A stretch of DNA of 64,000 nt from Deinococcus humi (GTDB lineage Bacteria; Deinococcota; Deinococci; Deinococcales; Deinococcaceae): positions 1 to 64,000 of the forward strand of contig NZ_JACHFL010000010.1 in NCBI RefSeq assembly GCF_014201875.1, read 5' to 3'. The notes below the pieces were generated by a model. The model saw nothing but the letters and a program-made list of their open reading frames with translations, did no database searches and had not been told where the DNA came from. This document shows, one piece after another, positions 47,627 to 56,907 of this stretch. A program made the translations under genes and the position numbers. Every line of letters starts with the position of its first letter. Positions within the stretch are counted from its first letter, which is position 1.

Positions 47627-49393
47627 ATGACCCAACTCCACCCGCGCCTTCGTTCCACCTCCCGCACCTGGCTGGGCGTCATGCTGACTGCCGGACTCGT
47701 CGCCTGCACGTCCACGCCCGCACCCCCCACTCCAGTGGTCACGGCTCCGTCGGTGCGTTCCGTCAGCCCGAGCGACGGACAAACGGGCGTCGATACGACC
47801 ACCTCCGTGACTGCAGACGTCCAGCTTCTGAGCGCGCCGGGGGGCGGCAATGGCATCGACCCCCGGACAGTCACGTCGAGTGCGGTGCACCTTGTCGAGG
47901 CCAGCACCAAGACTCCCGTGGACGCCACGACCAATACCTCAGGCGGTGGGGATGTCATCGTGCTTCACCCCAATGCGCCCCTCAAGGCCAACACCAGATA
48001 CGTGTTCGAGGTCACGGGAGCGCTCAAGGATCTCAACGGTGTGGGCTTCGAGTCATTTACCTCCACCTTTACGACAGGTGCCGCTGCCGTCACTGGCCCC
48101 AGCGCATTTACCCGGGTCGCCCTCGCCAGCGTGCCCGCCAACTACTACACGACCCTGGAGATCGGCCCGGATCACAAGCTGTACGCTGCCACGCTCACCG
48201 GCGAGATTCTGCGCTTCCCCATCAATGCTGACGGAACCCTGGGCTCAGCACAGTCCATCAAATCCCTGCAGGCCCAACAGGGCAACCGCAGCATCATCGG
48301 CCTGGCGTTTGATCCCTCGTCCACTGCCGACAATCTGGTGTTGTGGATCAGCAACAACTACTACTACGATTTCACCAAACAGGTCCCCGACTGGACGGGC
48401 AAGATCACCAGGCTGAGTGGACCGAATCTGGAGACTGTCCAAGACGTTGTCGTGGGACTGCCGCGCTCGACCAAGGATCACATGACCAACAACGTCTCCT
48501 TCAACCCGAAGGAGCCGAACGTCCTGTATTTCGTGCAGGGTGCCAACAACGCCTCTGGCGCCCCGGATCCGGCGTGGGACAATCGCCCGGAACGCGCGCT
48601 GAGCGCCGCGCTCCTGCGTCTCGACCTCACCAAGGTCAACCTCGCGGGAGCACCGCTCAACGTTCAGACTGAGGAGGGCGGCACATACAACCCGTACGCG
48701 AGCGGTGCGCCACTCACCCTTCACGCGACGGGCATTCGCAACGGCTACTCCATGGTGTGGCACAGCAACGGGCAGCTGTACATCCCGGCCAATGGGTCGG
48801 CGGCAGGCGGCAATACCCCTGCCACCCCCAGCCCTCTGCCGGCCACCTGCGCGAAGCGCGCGGACGGCCGCACTACCCTGCCTGCCGCGCCTGCCATCAC
48901 CAATGTGCGCTGGACGGAACCCGACTTTCTGTTTCGTATTGACAAGGGCGGATACTACGGCCACCCCAATCCGGCACGCTGCGAGTACACCCTTGACGGC
49001 GGCAATCCCACCGCTGGCGCAGACGTTGTCGAGGTGCCGGTCTACCCCGTGGGTGTCCAACCTGACCCCAACTACCGTCAGCCCGCCTTCGTGTTCCCGG
49101 ACCACACCTCTGCCAACGGCGTGATTGAGTACATTCGCCCGGGCTCAGCACTGAATCACCACCTGCTGGTGGTGCGCTACAGCGCAGGCAAAGACATTGT
49201 GGCGCTTGATCCCAGCGGTTCAGGCGGCGCGATCGTGGGATCAATGCAGACGAACATCGACGGCCTGACAAACTTCAACCCCAGTCCGCTCAACCTCACT
49301 GAGGATCGCTCGAATGGCAACCTGTACGTGGCGCAACTCAGCGAGAGTGACCCCAACGTGAAGGGCACCATCACGCTCGTCAAGCCCAAGTAA
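47627..49393 (+). CDS. Lipoprotein with Ig-like and sorbosone-dehydrogenase-like domains
   Basis: Protein of 588 residues with a lipobox (LGVMLTAGLVACTST, Cys near 27). A bacterial Ig-like (Big_5) domain covers about 38-150 (VRSVSPSDGQTGVDTTTSVT ... NTRYVFEVTGALKDLNGVGF). The remainder reads as a six-bladed beta-propeller of the glucose/sorbosone dehydrogenase type (LEIGPDHKLYAATLTGEI, RSIIGLAFDPSSTADNLVLW, LHATGIRNGYSMVWHSNGQL). The catalytic His was not identified. It interrupts the two island copies, as does the WD40 gene. Surface carbohydrate or quinone chemistry is possible. Confidence 0.75.
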   Translation: MTQLHPRLRSTSRTWLGVMLTAGLVACTSTPAPPTPVVTAPSVRSVSPSDGQTGVDTTTSVTADVQLLSAPGGGNGIDPRTVTSSAVHLVEASTKTPVDATTNTSGGGDVIVLHPNAPLKANTRYVFEVTGALKDLNGVGFESFTSTFTTGAAAVTGPSAFTRVALASVPANYYTTLEIGPDHKLYAATLTGEILRFPINADGTLGSAQSIKSLQAQQGNRSIIGLAFDPSSTADNLVLWISNNYYYDFTKQVPDWTGKITRLSGPNLETVQDVVVGLPRSTKDHMTNNVSFNPKEPNVLYFVQGANNASGAPDPAWDNRPERALSAALLRLDLTKVNLAGAPLNVQTEEGGTYNPYASGAPLTLHATGIRNGYSMVWHSNGQLYIPANGSAAGGNTPATPSPLPATCAKRADGRTTLPAAPAITNVRWTEPDFLFRIDKGGYYGHPNPARCEYTLDGGNPTAGADVVEVPVYPVGVQPDPNYRQPAFVFPDHTSANGVIEYIRPGSALNHHLLVVRYSAGKDIVALDPSGSGGAIVGSMQTNIDGLTNFNPSPLNLTEDRSNGNLYVAQLSESDPNVKGTITLVKPK

Positions 49394-49509
49394 GCACGGC
49401 GTCAGCGGATCAGCGCATCTTCACCTGAACGCGCAGCGGTTTCCCATCAGCGCCCGGCCGGAACAGGCCGTGCCGGGCGCTTGTCTCTTCGAGCCTGACC
49501 GGAGCACCG

Positions 49510-50526
49510 ATGATGAAGCTGGGGTACCTCACCATGGCCGCCGTGCTGTGCAGCACCGCTGCAGTTGCCTCCATGACCGCCGCGACTTCCAGCACAGCCA
49601 TGCCGACGCCGATCGTGGCGGCGCCAACGCCGATCCAGGCGGTCAAGGCGGGCGGCGCCAATCTCACTGCCGTCACCTTTGGCCCTGGGAAGGTGTTTGC
49701 CACCGGGGGCGGGGACGGCGTCATCAAACTGTGGCGCTCCCCGGGAAACGTCCCCACGCGGGAACTGCGTCAGGGAGCGGCGGTGACGGCGCTCTGCTTC
49801 AGCCCGGACGGGCAGTGGCTTGCCACGGCTGGCGCAGATGGCCGGGCCCGTCTGTGGCAGGTTGCCACGGGTCGGCAAGTGCGCGTCATGAACCTGAGCA
49901 CGACCATCGCCACTTCGGTGAGCTTTAGTCCGGACGGCACCCTCCTTGCCACAGGCGGGGGCGACAATACGGCCCTGTCTGGGGCTGGCAACAGTGTCAA
50001 GGTATGGGACGTTAAGAGCGGACGCCTCCGCTTCACGTTGCAGGGACACACGAATATCGTCACGGACGTGGCGTTCAGCCCCAACGGGGCGACGCTTGTG
50101 AGTGCCAGCCGCGACAAGACAGTTCGTGTGTGGAGTGTCGTCACGCGCCGTGAAGTCCGGACCCTGCTCGGTCACTCGGATTATGTGAACGCACTCTCCG
50201 TGAGTCCAGATGGCCAGACGCTGGTGTCGGGCAGCTCGGACGGCAGCATCAAGCTCTGGTCGCTGGCGAGTGGTGAAGAACGCCGCACTCTGCAGGGCAC
50301 CCAAGGGCCGATCACGGCACTCGCCTGGGATCCACACGGCACGTCGCTCGCAGCGGGGGGAGCCGACGGTGCGGTTCGGGTGTGGCGGGCGGCCACAGGT
50401 GACCTCCTGTGGCTGTCACGCGCCCACCGGGATGGGGTGAGCGACGTCGCATTCAGTCGGGATGGCACGGTTCTTGCGTCGGCTGGCGGTCACGACGGCA
50501 CCGTTTTGTTGTGGCCAGGACGATGA
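49510..50526 (+). CDS. Secreted WD40-repeat protein
   Basis: Protein of 338 residues with a signal peptide (MKLGYLTMAAVLCSTAAVA) and seven WD40 blades, each with the S/D-G-x-x-L-A/V-S/T-G-x-x-D-x-x-V-x-x-W pattern (for example FSPDGQWLATAGADGRARLW and VSPDGQTLVSGSSDGSIKLW). A closed seven-bladed propeller used as an interaction platform is expected. Periplasmic WD40 proteins are uncommon. It follows the sorbosone-dehydrogenase-like gene after 116 bases and may pair with it. Confidence 0.85.
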   Translation: MMKLGYLTMAAVLCSTAAVASMTAATSSTAMPTPIVAAPTPIQAVKAGGANLTAVTFGPGKVFATGGGDGVIKLWRSPGNVPTRELRQGAAVTALCFSPDGQWLATAGADGRARLWQVATGRQVRVMNLSTTIATSVSFSPDGTLLATGGGDNTALSGAGNSVKVWDVKSGRLRFTLQGHTNIVTDVAFSPNGATLVSASRDKTVRVWSVVTRREVRTLLGHSDYVNALSVSPDGQTLVSGSSDGSIKLWSLASGEERRTLQGTQGPITALAWDPHGTSLAAGGADGAVRVWRAATGDLLWLSRAHRDGVSDVAFSRDGTVLASAGGHDGTVLLWPGR

Positions 50527-50606
50527 CCCCGCCGCTCACCGGCATGAGGCATTCCGGGCCGCAGAGGATCGAACGTTGCGCTTTAATGTTCCTTCGGCCA
50601 GAAGGA

Positions 50607-50624
50607 CTGTATGTCTGTACAGAT
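50607..50624. promoter_or_regulatory. Metal operator upstream of arsR copy B
   Basis: CTGTA-TG-TCTGTACAGAT, followed by TACATG (50625-50630). It is about 80 bases before the broken glutaredoxin gene and 330 before arsR copy B. Confidence 0.6.
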
Positions 50625-50702
50625 TACATGACGTGCAGCATTGAAGAGGCCTGATCCACTCACTGACACCTGTGGTCACCATCCTCCGCACCCGAAGTTC
50701 TC

Positions 50703-50953
50703 ATGCAGCCGCCCGTCATCGTTTACACCGTCCCCCAGTGCCCATCGTGCGAAGCCGTCAAACGCCACCTGACAGCCCGGGGGGTCAGCTATAGAAGAAC
50801 GTGCGGGAGGATCCTGCCGCGCTCGCGGAGATGCTGGCCCGGGCCAATGTCCGGATCGCCCCCGTGACCGAGGTCGGTGAGCAGGCCTTCTCCGGAACAT
50901 TCGAGGATCAGCGCCCCTTCCTGGAGGCTGCCCTGAGAGACAATGGCGCATGA
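50703..50953 (+). pseudogene. Glutaredoxin-like gene remnant, copy B
   Basis: It begins as in copy A (VIVYTVPQCPSCEAVKRHL, active site CPSC). After SYR the frame slips, and the rest (RIAPVTEVGEQAFSGTFEDQ) is in another frame ending at 50953. A lost base or bases near 50795 break the gene between the active site and the cis-Pro loop. The arsR start still overlaps its old stop codon. Confidence 0.8.
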
Positions 50954-51333
50954 CCACGACTGTTCCTGACGTCAAGACTGATCGCGCCGCCGATTGCGAG
51001 ATCCACAGCGTCCATCCAGAGGCCGTGGCGCGCGCGGAGGCGGCCCTGCCGGATGACGCCCTAATCGAGCGCGCGACCACCCTGACCAAGGTGGTGTCCG
51101 ATCCGACCCGGCTGCGCATTCTCTGCGCTCTTGCGCTGGAGGACCTGTGCGTGTGCGATCTCGCGGTGATTGCGGGGATCAACGAGTCGACCATGAGCCA
51201 CCAGCTCCGTCACCTGCGCGCGCTGGGCCTGGTGACCTTCAAGAAGGTAGGCCGCATCGCCTACTACCGACTGGCGAACGATCACGTCACGCGGCTGATC
51301 GCGGACGTGCTGGAGCACGCCAGAGCCATGTGA
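50950..51333 (+). CDS. CadC/SmtB-type ArsR metal repressor, copy B
   Basis: Repressor of 127 residues, very close to copy A in the DNA-binding helix (STMSHQLRHLRALGLVTFKK) and in the alpha-3 CxC (LEDLCVCDLAV). The N-terminal arm reads ADCEIHSVHPEAV, so the second Cys of copy A is Ser here. In CadC the equivalent change would leave three thiolates, which suits Pb2+ or Bi3+ better than Cd2+; this is inference from family knowledge. The ATG overlaps the dead glutaredoxin's stop. Confidence 0.9.
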   Translation: MTTTVPDVKTDRAADCEIHSVHPEAVARAEAALPDDALIERATTLTKVVSDPTRLRILCALALEDLCVCDLAVIAGINESTMSHQLRHLRALGLVTFKKVGRIAYYRLANDHVTRLIADVLEHARAM

Positions 51334-51388
51334 ATATGGCCCCTGTGGGGAGTTCTATCCCACTTCCTGCCTCCAAAGGATCTTCCTC

Positions 51389-52183
51389 TTGAACCAATCT
51401 GTCACTGCGGCCCTGCTGGGCCTTGTCGAAGGCATCACCGAGTTCCTGCCAGTCTCCTCCACGGGCCATCTGATCGTCGCCGCCGATCTGCTGAAGTTCA
51501 GGGACTCGGGCGGCACGTTTGAGATCGTCATCCAACTTGGGGCGGTGCTGGCAGTGATCGCGTACTACTGGCGTGACCTGCTCACCCAGGCGCGGGCGCT
51601 GTCCGTCGACCGGGATGTCCGCCAACTGTGGCTGGGGGTCGCTCTGGCCTTCCTTCCAGCGGCTGTGCTGGGTTTCCTGTTCAGCAGCCTGATCACGCGC
51701 TACCTTTTTTCCCCAGTTGTTGTGGCCATCTCCCTGATCGTCGGCGGCATGGTGCTGTGGGTGATCGAAGGAAGGCCGGTGGCCGCCACCACGCACGGCC
51801 TCACGCAGGTGAGCCCGCGCCAGGCCCTGCTGGTGGGATGCGCTCAGTGCCTCGCCCTGGTGCCCGGCGTCTCGCGCAGCGCGTCGAGCATCATCGGCGG
51901 CCTGCTGACCGGCCTCGACCGACCCACAGCAACCGCGTTCTCGTTTTACCTGTCGATCCCGACCCTCGGCGCGGCCACCCTGTATGCCCTGGTCAAAGGG
52001 CGGGGCGTTCTGGGCACAGCACAACTCGGTCCACTGACGGTCGGGCTGGCCGTCTCGTTCATCACGGCGCTCCTCGCGGTGGGTTGGCTGCTGCGGTATG
52101 TCTCCCGGCATACCTTCCGAGGTTTCGCGGTGTACCGCGTCGTCGTGGGCCTCGCCATCCTGGGGTGGGCCCTGTGGCGCTGA
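51389..52183 (+). CDS. uppP: Undecaprenyl-PP phosphatase (UppP/PbrB-like), copy B
   Basis: Protein of 264 residues, the same length as copy A and nearly identical in the active-site motifs (EGITEFLPVSSTGHLIVAAD; LVPGVSRSASSIIGGLLTGL). It starts with TTG like copy A. Changes fall mostly in loops between helices. The frame is intact although the neighbouring genes of copy B are broken, which suggests continued selection on dosage of this enzyme. Confidence 0.92.
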   Translation: MNQSVTAALLGLVEGITEFLPVSSTGHLIVAADLLKFRDSGGTFEIVIQLGAVLAVIAYYWRDLLTQARALSVDRDVRQLWLGVALAFLPAAVLGFLFSSLITRYLFSPVVVAISLIVGGMVLWVIEGRPVAATTHGLTQVSPRQALLVGCAQCLALVPGVSRSASSIIGGLLTGLDRPTATAFSFYLSIPTLGAATLYALVKGRGVLGTAQLGPLTVGLAVSFITALLAVGWLLRYVSRHTFRGFAVYRVVVGLAILGWALWR

Positions 52184-52694
52184 GGCACGCGGGCGTGATC
52201 GTGCCCCCGCGCGCGGTGGTCTTCGGGGTGCTCCTGTGTTTGGTGCTCGATCAGACCCTCAAGGCCAGGGCAGTCCGGGAGTTCCCGCTCGGCAGGTTCC
52301 GTGAGGTGATCCCCGGCGTATTGAGTCTGGGGTTGATTTACAATATTGGGGCGGCGTGAAGCCTCTTTTCCGGGGCCGCGCTTCCCCTGGCCGTGCTGCA
52401 GTTGGTGGGGGTGTGGCTGCTGGTGTACCTGACCCGCCACTCCGTTCCGCGCCTGACCGGCCTGGCCCTGATCCTGATTGCTGCTGGAGCGCTCAGCAAT
52501 TCGCTCGATGGGTGGCGGCTCGGCAAGGTCATGGATACATTGTCGTCGCACACTCTTTCTGCAGTGACGCGCGTCCTGGGTCAGGGTGAATTTCCGTTTT
52601 CAACCTCGCCGATGTCTGGGTCGTGGGCGGCGTGCTGTTGCTGCAGAACCTGCGGCGCTCTCCGCCGCGCTCCCAAGCATCGTCCGCGCCCTGA
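52174..52694 (+). pseudogene. lspA: lspA remnant, copy B
   Basis: From the GTG at 52174 the protein matches copy A. In the conserved NTGAAWSLFSG motif TGG has become TGA (52357-52359). The frame then continues well (ALSNSLDGWRLGKVMDTLSS) until a one-base loss in CCGTTTTCAACC (near 52600) shifts the second catalytic segment (FNLADVWVVGG) out of frame. Two lesions make it non-functional. Confidence 0.85.
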
Positions 52695-52747
52695 GTCTCC
52701 GTGACTATCAAGCGCTCCTCGCCTTCAAGAGGTTCATCAGTCTGACC

Positions 52748-52905
52748 ATGCCCACGCTCCACAGCCGGATTGGAGACGGTCTGCTGGCCGCGCGCTGCGT
52801 GAGAGGCACATCTTCCTTCTCACTGCTGATTGCCTGACCCTCCCCTCCCGGCAAGAGGATCTCGCATTTCAATCCCGCCGCGCGCCTCCTGCGGGCCGGG
52901 TGGAC
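52748..52905 (+). pseudogene. CYP152 N-terminal remnant, copy B
   Basis: The ATG at 52748 and TLHSRIGDGLLA match the start of the copy A P450 (TIHSRFGDSTLAF). After a frameshift, LRERHIFLLTADCL continues the match briefly. Everything beyond about 50 residues, including the haem-binding Cys, is gone; a lipoprotein gene on the other strand ends nearby, marking the rearrangement joint. Confidence 0.65.
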
Positions 52906-52960
52906 GGGGATGGCGGTGCAGGGGATGGCTCCAGTGTTTCCGTCGGTGCCGTCCCGGTGT

Positions 52961-54628
52961 TCAATGCGGGGTGATTTCGATCCCGGCAATGGACGGGAAG
53001 TCCACGCTGGCCTTGAGACTCAGGCTCAGCAGCCCGTCCGCCACCTGCACATCCACCGGTACGACAAGCGCCGCCTTGCCTCCGACCTGGCCCGCGATGT
53101 CCAGGTTCGGTACCCGGAGCTGGTTCTCGATACTGACGTCGAAGACGCGTTTGCCCGCCTGCGTCCACGCCAGATCGGCGAAGTGGAGCTTCACCTGGTA
53201 GGTGCCGTTGCCAACCGGAATATCGAAGTTCAGGAGGCGCTGATCCTGCGGGGTGCTGGTTCCCACATTGCCCCGGTAGGTGCGGTACAGCTGCGGGTTG
53301 AGGGTACCGGCGATGGCGCCGGTATACGCGGTCGAGGGTTCTGCGATGGCGGTGGAGGGCGTATAGGTGGCCACTCCGTTCTGATCCCTGTCCGGCCGCC
53401 ACACATTGCCGGCAGGATCCGTGTACCCGCTACTGGTGCCCACGTCGATCAGCAGGGGGGCCGGCCTGAGATTGCTGATCACATACATCTGATCCTGATA
53501 GTCGTAGTTGATCCCGGCGTAGTCGACAACGAGCAGGTACTGCCCGGACACCCGCTGACCAGCACGGTCACGAACCGGCCAGAAGCGCAGGTGCTGCCCA
53601 CACGGCCTCGGACACCCATGATTCACGTCAGCGGTCTGACCATTTTTGACCGGGTCGCTCCACTCGGCGTCCACCTTGAAACCAAACGTTGCCACGGCCG
53701 AGCTCGTAGCGGACGCGGGCACAAAGGAGCCGGAGGCCAGCTGCGCCGAGCCGTTCTGGTGGGGGAGCAGGCTCTGCGCGTCGTTTCCTGCGGTGGTCAG
53801 AATCGTGTGCAGGGGTTCGTTGCCAGTGTTCACCTGAGCGTACCAGCGCAACGTCGAGGCATCGCCCTGGGTGTGGTATGAGGCCACCTGGGTGACCTGC
53901 ACCGGCTGAGTCTCGTCGGCCCGCTGCCAGTATGCGGAGATCACTTCCTCACCCTGAGGTTTCACCACGCCGTTTTGCCGGACAGCTAAGTAGTTACTGA
54001 GTGCAGTGTTGCCAGTCTCGGTGACGGGGCTGCCCACCAGATTGATCCGGTACCCGAGCGCCTTGACGATGTCTTGGAGTGCCGGCTCCTGGTTGTCCTC
54101 GGAATGATCCTGCCATAGGCCACGCAACTCAACCATCCGATTTGGAGTGCTGGGATCGTTCGACGCGATGGTCAGGCTGCCACTGTGGTAGCCCGTATTG
54201 GTGGCGGTGAAGCGCAGCGTGAGCTCCTGGCTGGCGCCGGGAGCGAGGGTCAGCGGGAGGTTGGGGGGATTATCGAGGCGCCAGGCGTCCTGCACCTTCA
54301 GGGCGCTGATAACCAGGGGCTGGCCCCCCGTGTTGCTCAGACGCAGCACATTGGTATCGTGCACCACGTTGGGAATGCTCGGGTTGGGATTCTGGATTCG
54401 GTTGAAGACCAGCCGGTCGGCGTACGGCACCGTCGCCAGATTGGCGAGGTGAACCTGCGGCGGAGCGCTGGTCGGAGTGGGCGTTGGGGGCGTAGACGCT
54501 GGAGGCGGGCCGGAGGACGGCGTTGGGGGAGTGCCGCAGGCGGCGAGGGTGAGGAGCAGCGCAGCAGTCATCCAGCGTCGGGCGACGCGGAGTTCTGGCC
54601 GTACCAGCGGAGCGTTCGGATGAGTCAT
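52961..54628 (-). CDS. Lipoprotein with choice-of-anchor and malectin domains
   Basis: Protein of 555 residues with a lipobox (TAALLLTLAACGTPP) and a Pro/Thr-rich linker. A choice-of-anchor D domain follows (NVLRLSNTGGQPLVISALKV, TIASNDPSTPNRMVELRGLW), then a middle domain homologous to the lipoprotein at 34620 (ALQDIVKALGYRINLVGSPV; YLLVVDYAGINYDYQDQMYV), then a C-terminal malectin-like carbohydrate-binding domain (LLNFDIPVGNGTYQVKLHFA; GKRVFDVSIENQL). The ATG at 54628 has GAGGTGG upstream. It probably anchors to glycan on the cell surface. It lies between P450 debris and the Ca-exchanger block of copy B. Confidence 0.8.
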   Translation of the reverse strand: MTHPNAPLVRPELRVARRWMTAALLLTLAACGTPPTPSSGPPPASTPPTPTPTSAPPQVHLANLATVPYADRLVFNRIQNPNPSIPNVVHDTNVLRLSNTGGQPLVISALKVQDAWRLDNPPNLPLTLAPGASQELTLRFTATNTGYHSGSLTIASNDPSTPNRMVELRGLWQDHSEDNQEPALQDIVKALGYRINLVGSPVTETGNTALSNYLAVRQNGVVKPQGEEVISAYWQRADETQPVQVTQVASYHTQGDASTLRWYAQVNTGNEPLHTILTTAGNDAQSLLPHQNGSAQLASGSFVPASATSSAVATFGFKVDAEWSDPVKNGQTADVNHGCPRPCGQHLRFWPVRDRAGQRVSGQYLLVVDYAGINYDYQDQMYVISNLRPAPLLIDVGTSSGYTDPAGNVWRPDRDQNGVATYTPSTAIAEPSTAYTGAIAGTLNPQLYRTYRGNVGTSTPQDQRLLNFDIPVGNGTYQVKLHFADLAWTQAGKRVFDVSIENQLRVPNLDIAGQVGGKAALVVPVDVQVADGLLSLSLKASVDFPSIAGIEITPH

Positions 54629-54999
54629 ATTGGCCACCTCAGGAGGAACGGGGAACAGGCTGTCCACTGCCAGTTCACTCCGATGAAAAATGTTCGGTCA
54701 ACGCTACAGCCGGAGGGTGGGTTCCCAGTGAAATGGTCAGTGCACCTGCCGGGGGCAGCGCTCATGCCCAAGCAAAGGTGAGAACGGGTTGGAAGCTAGG
54801 GCGTGACCGGTAAAGCGGCATCTGTAAGCAATACAGGAGAACCTCCCTGACCATGGCTTTTGTCTTGTTCTTGCCTGGGCAACGGACTCACCATCTCCAG
54901 CGCTGCATAAGCCGGCGGAGCCGCCGCAGAGCCACACAGGAGACGACCCGGTGACGGCCCACGTCATCTGGAAGGCACGTGTGCCTGTGGCTGTCAGGA
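54629..54999. other. Gap with weak operator-like dyad
   Basis: No gene recognised. TCTGTA-N5-TACAGG at 54821-54837 resembles the island operator but with a five-base spacer, 190 bases upstream of the malectin lipoprotein. It may be functional or chance. Confidence 0.35.
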
Positions 55000-55455
55000 T
55001 CATTCCTGGGATCCACGGCGATGGGCCAGCGGCCAGAGCCACCACATCCCCAGAATCACGGCAGCCACGAGTGCCGTCCCAATGCTGGTTTCAGCGGCTT
55101 TGAACACTTCATTCAGAACCAGTTGCGTGGCCAGAACCAGGGCGATGGACAGAGGAACCAGTCCTGCGATGACCAGGCGCGTCGAGAGCCGCTTGAAGCG
55201 CCGACGATCCGGCACGGGCCAGACCAGGCGGTGATAGGCCGCAGGCGTGGCGAAGAGAATCAGACTCAGCAGCACGGTCAGGAACGTTGCCGCAAACACG
55301 TTGCGTTCCACGCCGTTGAGGTGAGTAAAGCCGCTGCTGAATGGCACCGTCATTAGAAAGGCAGTGAGCACCTGTGAACCGGCGAGCAGCACGCGGATCT
55401 CCTGAAGAAGATCGTCGAAAGGTTCGACTGACGGTGCTGGGGCCATCTCATTCAC
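55000..55455 (-). CDS. DUF6328-like four-TM membrane protein
   Basis: Protein of 151 residues with four helices: VLLAGSQVLTAFLMTVPFSS, VFAATFLTVLLSLILFATPA, LVIAGLVPLSIALVLATQLV and IGTALVAAVILGMWWLWPLA. The EPFDDLLQEIRVLLAGSQV start and the HRLVWPVPDR loop fit my memory of the DUF6328 family of unknown function. TAGACT ends six bases before the GTG at 55455 (leaderless); the ATG at 55446 is an alternative. It is divergent from the Ca-exchanger gene across a metal operator. Confidence 0.7.
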   Translation of the reverse strand: MNEMAPAPSVEPFDDLLQEIRVLLAGSQVLTAFLMTVPFSSGFTHLNGVERNVFAATFLTVLLSLILFATPAAYHRLVWPVPDRRRFKRLSTRLVIAGLVPLSIALVLATQLVLNEVFKAAETSIGTALVAAVILGMWWLWPLAHRRGSQE

Positions 55456-55484
55456 CGTGAAAGTCTAGCGGCTTTCCTAAAGGA

Positions 55485-55501
55485 TGTATATCTGTACAGA
55501 T
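55485..55501. promoter_or_regulatory. Metal operator between DUF6328-like and exchanger genes
   Basis: TGTATA-TCTGTACAGAT (TCTGTACAGA at 55491-55500). On the plus strand TTATAA follows directly; on the minus strand TAGACT (55467-55462) is close. One repressor could control both genes. Confidence 0.65.
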
Positions 55502-55512
55502 TTATAAAGAAT

Positions 55513-56904
55513 TTGCACAATGAGGGGCAGGTGCCCCCCCCCGAACTCCAGTCATGTCAGGAGAACCCGACCTTGCAGCGTCAACCGATACCCCCAACTC
55601 TTGGCCCTGGCACGCGCTTCAGGTTCACCCGCGGCGATTGGCTCACCATCGCGGTGGCCGCCCTGACCCTCGTGCCCTTCTCCCTCGTCCGCTTCAGTGG
55701 CCTGGCGCAAGGGCACCCGCTGCTCATCTCGCTGGTGCTGGGGATGGCGATCATCGCCGCAGCTTTTTTCCTCTCGTGGGCCACAGAGGGCCTCGAAACC
55801 GTGGTGCCCCAATCTGTGGCCCTCGCTTTGCTCGCCCTGATTGAGGTTGCGCCCGAGTACGCGTTTGAGGTTCTGCTGGCCTACCGCGGTCAGACAGAAT
55901 TGGCCGCGGCCAGCATGACGGGTGCCAACCGGTTGCTGCTCGGCCTGGGCTGGCCCCTGATTATGGTCGTAGCATTCCTGAGTGCCCGGCGAAAGGGGCA
56001 GCGTTTCACGGAGATACAGCTCGACGCGCGGAACGCGCCCGAACTGTTGTTCCTGCTGCTTGCCTCCCTGTACGCTTTTGTGCTGGTGGTGAAGCGGTCA
56101 TTCAGCCTGTTTGACTCGGCTATACTCATCGCGATCTACGTCGCCTATATTCTCACCGCGTTCCGCCAGTCCAAGCGGCGCCCAGCTCCTGCGGGCGTCC
56201 TCACGGAAACGGATCGCCGTTCGAACTCGGCAGCCAGCCGCGAACCCCCGGAGGACACCGACGAGGGAGACGAAGGTGCGGACATTGGTGTGGCCGCCCG
56301 CCTCAAGCATCTCCCGCCTGCAACGCGCACTCCGGTCATCATCCTGTTCCTGTTGGCGGGAGCCTACGTGCTGCTTTTTGGAGCAGAACCGTTCATCGAC
56401 GCGGTGCTTCAAGTCGCCCGGCAGATGGGCGTGTCGCAGTTCATCCTGATCCAGTGGGTCGCGCCCTTCCTCTCAGAGTTTCCTGAAAGCCTGACAGCGT
56501 TCATCTGGGCCGGCATGATCGTGTTTGCAGGCAAGGGGCTGAGCAACCTGATCTCATCAAAGCTCAACCAGTGGACGCTGCTGATTGCCGCAATTCCCTT
56601 GGCGTACAGCGTTGGGCGGGGGCACATCGCATCGCTGCCCCTAACAGCTCAGTCGGTCGATGAGGTGTTTCTGACGGCTGCCCAGTCCCTGTTCGGGCTC
56701 TCGCTGCTGCTCACCTTCCGGTTCACCCTGCGGGGTGCGCTGCTCCTCGCGGGGCTGTTCCTGATGCAGTTTTTCATCCCGGTCGAGGGCGTTCATGTCG
56801 CGCTGGGCTGGCTCTACCTGGCACTCACTGCCGGGTTCCTGCTGCTGAACCGCAGAAAGCTGCACCTGGCCGAACTCTTCAGAGCCGGGCGTGCCAGAGG
56901 GTAG
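55513..56904 (+). CDS. Sodium/calcium exchanger-family membrane protein
   Basis: Protein of 463 residues with ten or so helices in two halves. The alpha-1 repeat contains ALIEVAPEYAFEVLLAYRGQ and MTGANRLLLGLGWPL. The alpha-2 repeat contains APFLSEFPESLTAFIWAG and KGLSNLISSKLNQWTLL. The two acidic motifs are as expected for the Ca2+:cation antiporter superfamily. A charged loop (about 220-280) separates the halves. The start is uncertain: TTG at 55513 or GTG at 55531, the latter with GAGGGGCA just upstream. It may export a divalent metal in copy B in place of the CDF and ATPase of copy A. Confidence 0.8.
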   Translation: MHNEGQVPPPELQSCQENPTLQRQPIPPTLGPGTRFRFTRGDWLTIAVAALTLVPFSLVRFSGLAQGHPLLISLVLGMAIIAAAFFLSWATEGLETVVPQSVALALLALIEVAPEYAFEVLLAYRGQTELAAASMTGANRLLLGLGWPLIMVVAFLSARRKGQRFTEIQLDARNAPELLFLLLASLYAFVLVVKRSFSLFDSAILIAIYVAYILTAFRQSKRRPAPAGVLTETDRRSNSAASREPPEDTDEGDEGADIGVAARLKHLPPATRTPVIILFLLAGAYVLLFGAEPFIDAVLQVARQMGVSQFILIQWVAPFLSEFPESLTAFIWAGMIVFAGKGLSNLISSKLNQWTLLIAAIPLAYSVGRGHIASLPLTAQSVDEVFLTAAQSLFGLSLLLTFRFTLRGALLLAGLFLMQFFIPVEGVHVALGWLYLALTAGFLLLNRRKLHLAELFRAGRARG

Positions 56905-56907
56905 GGC

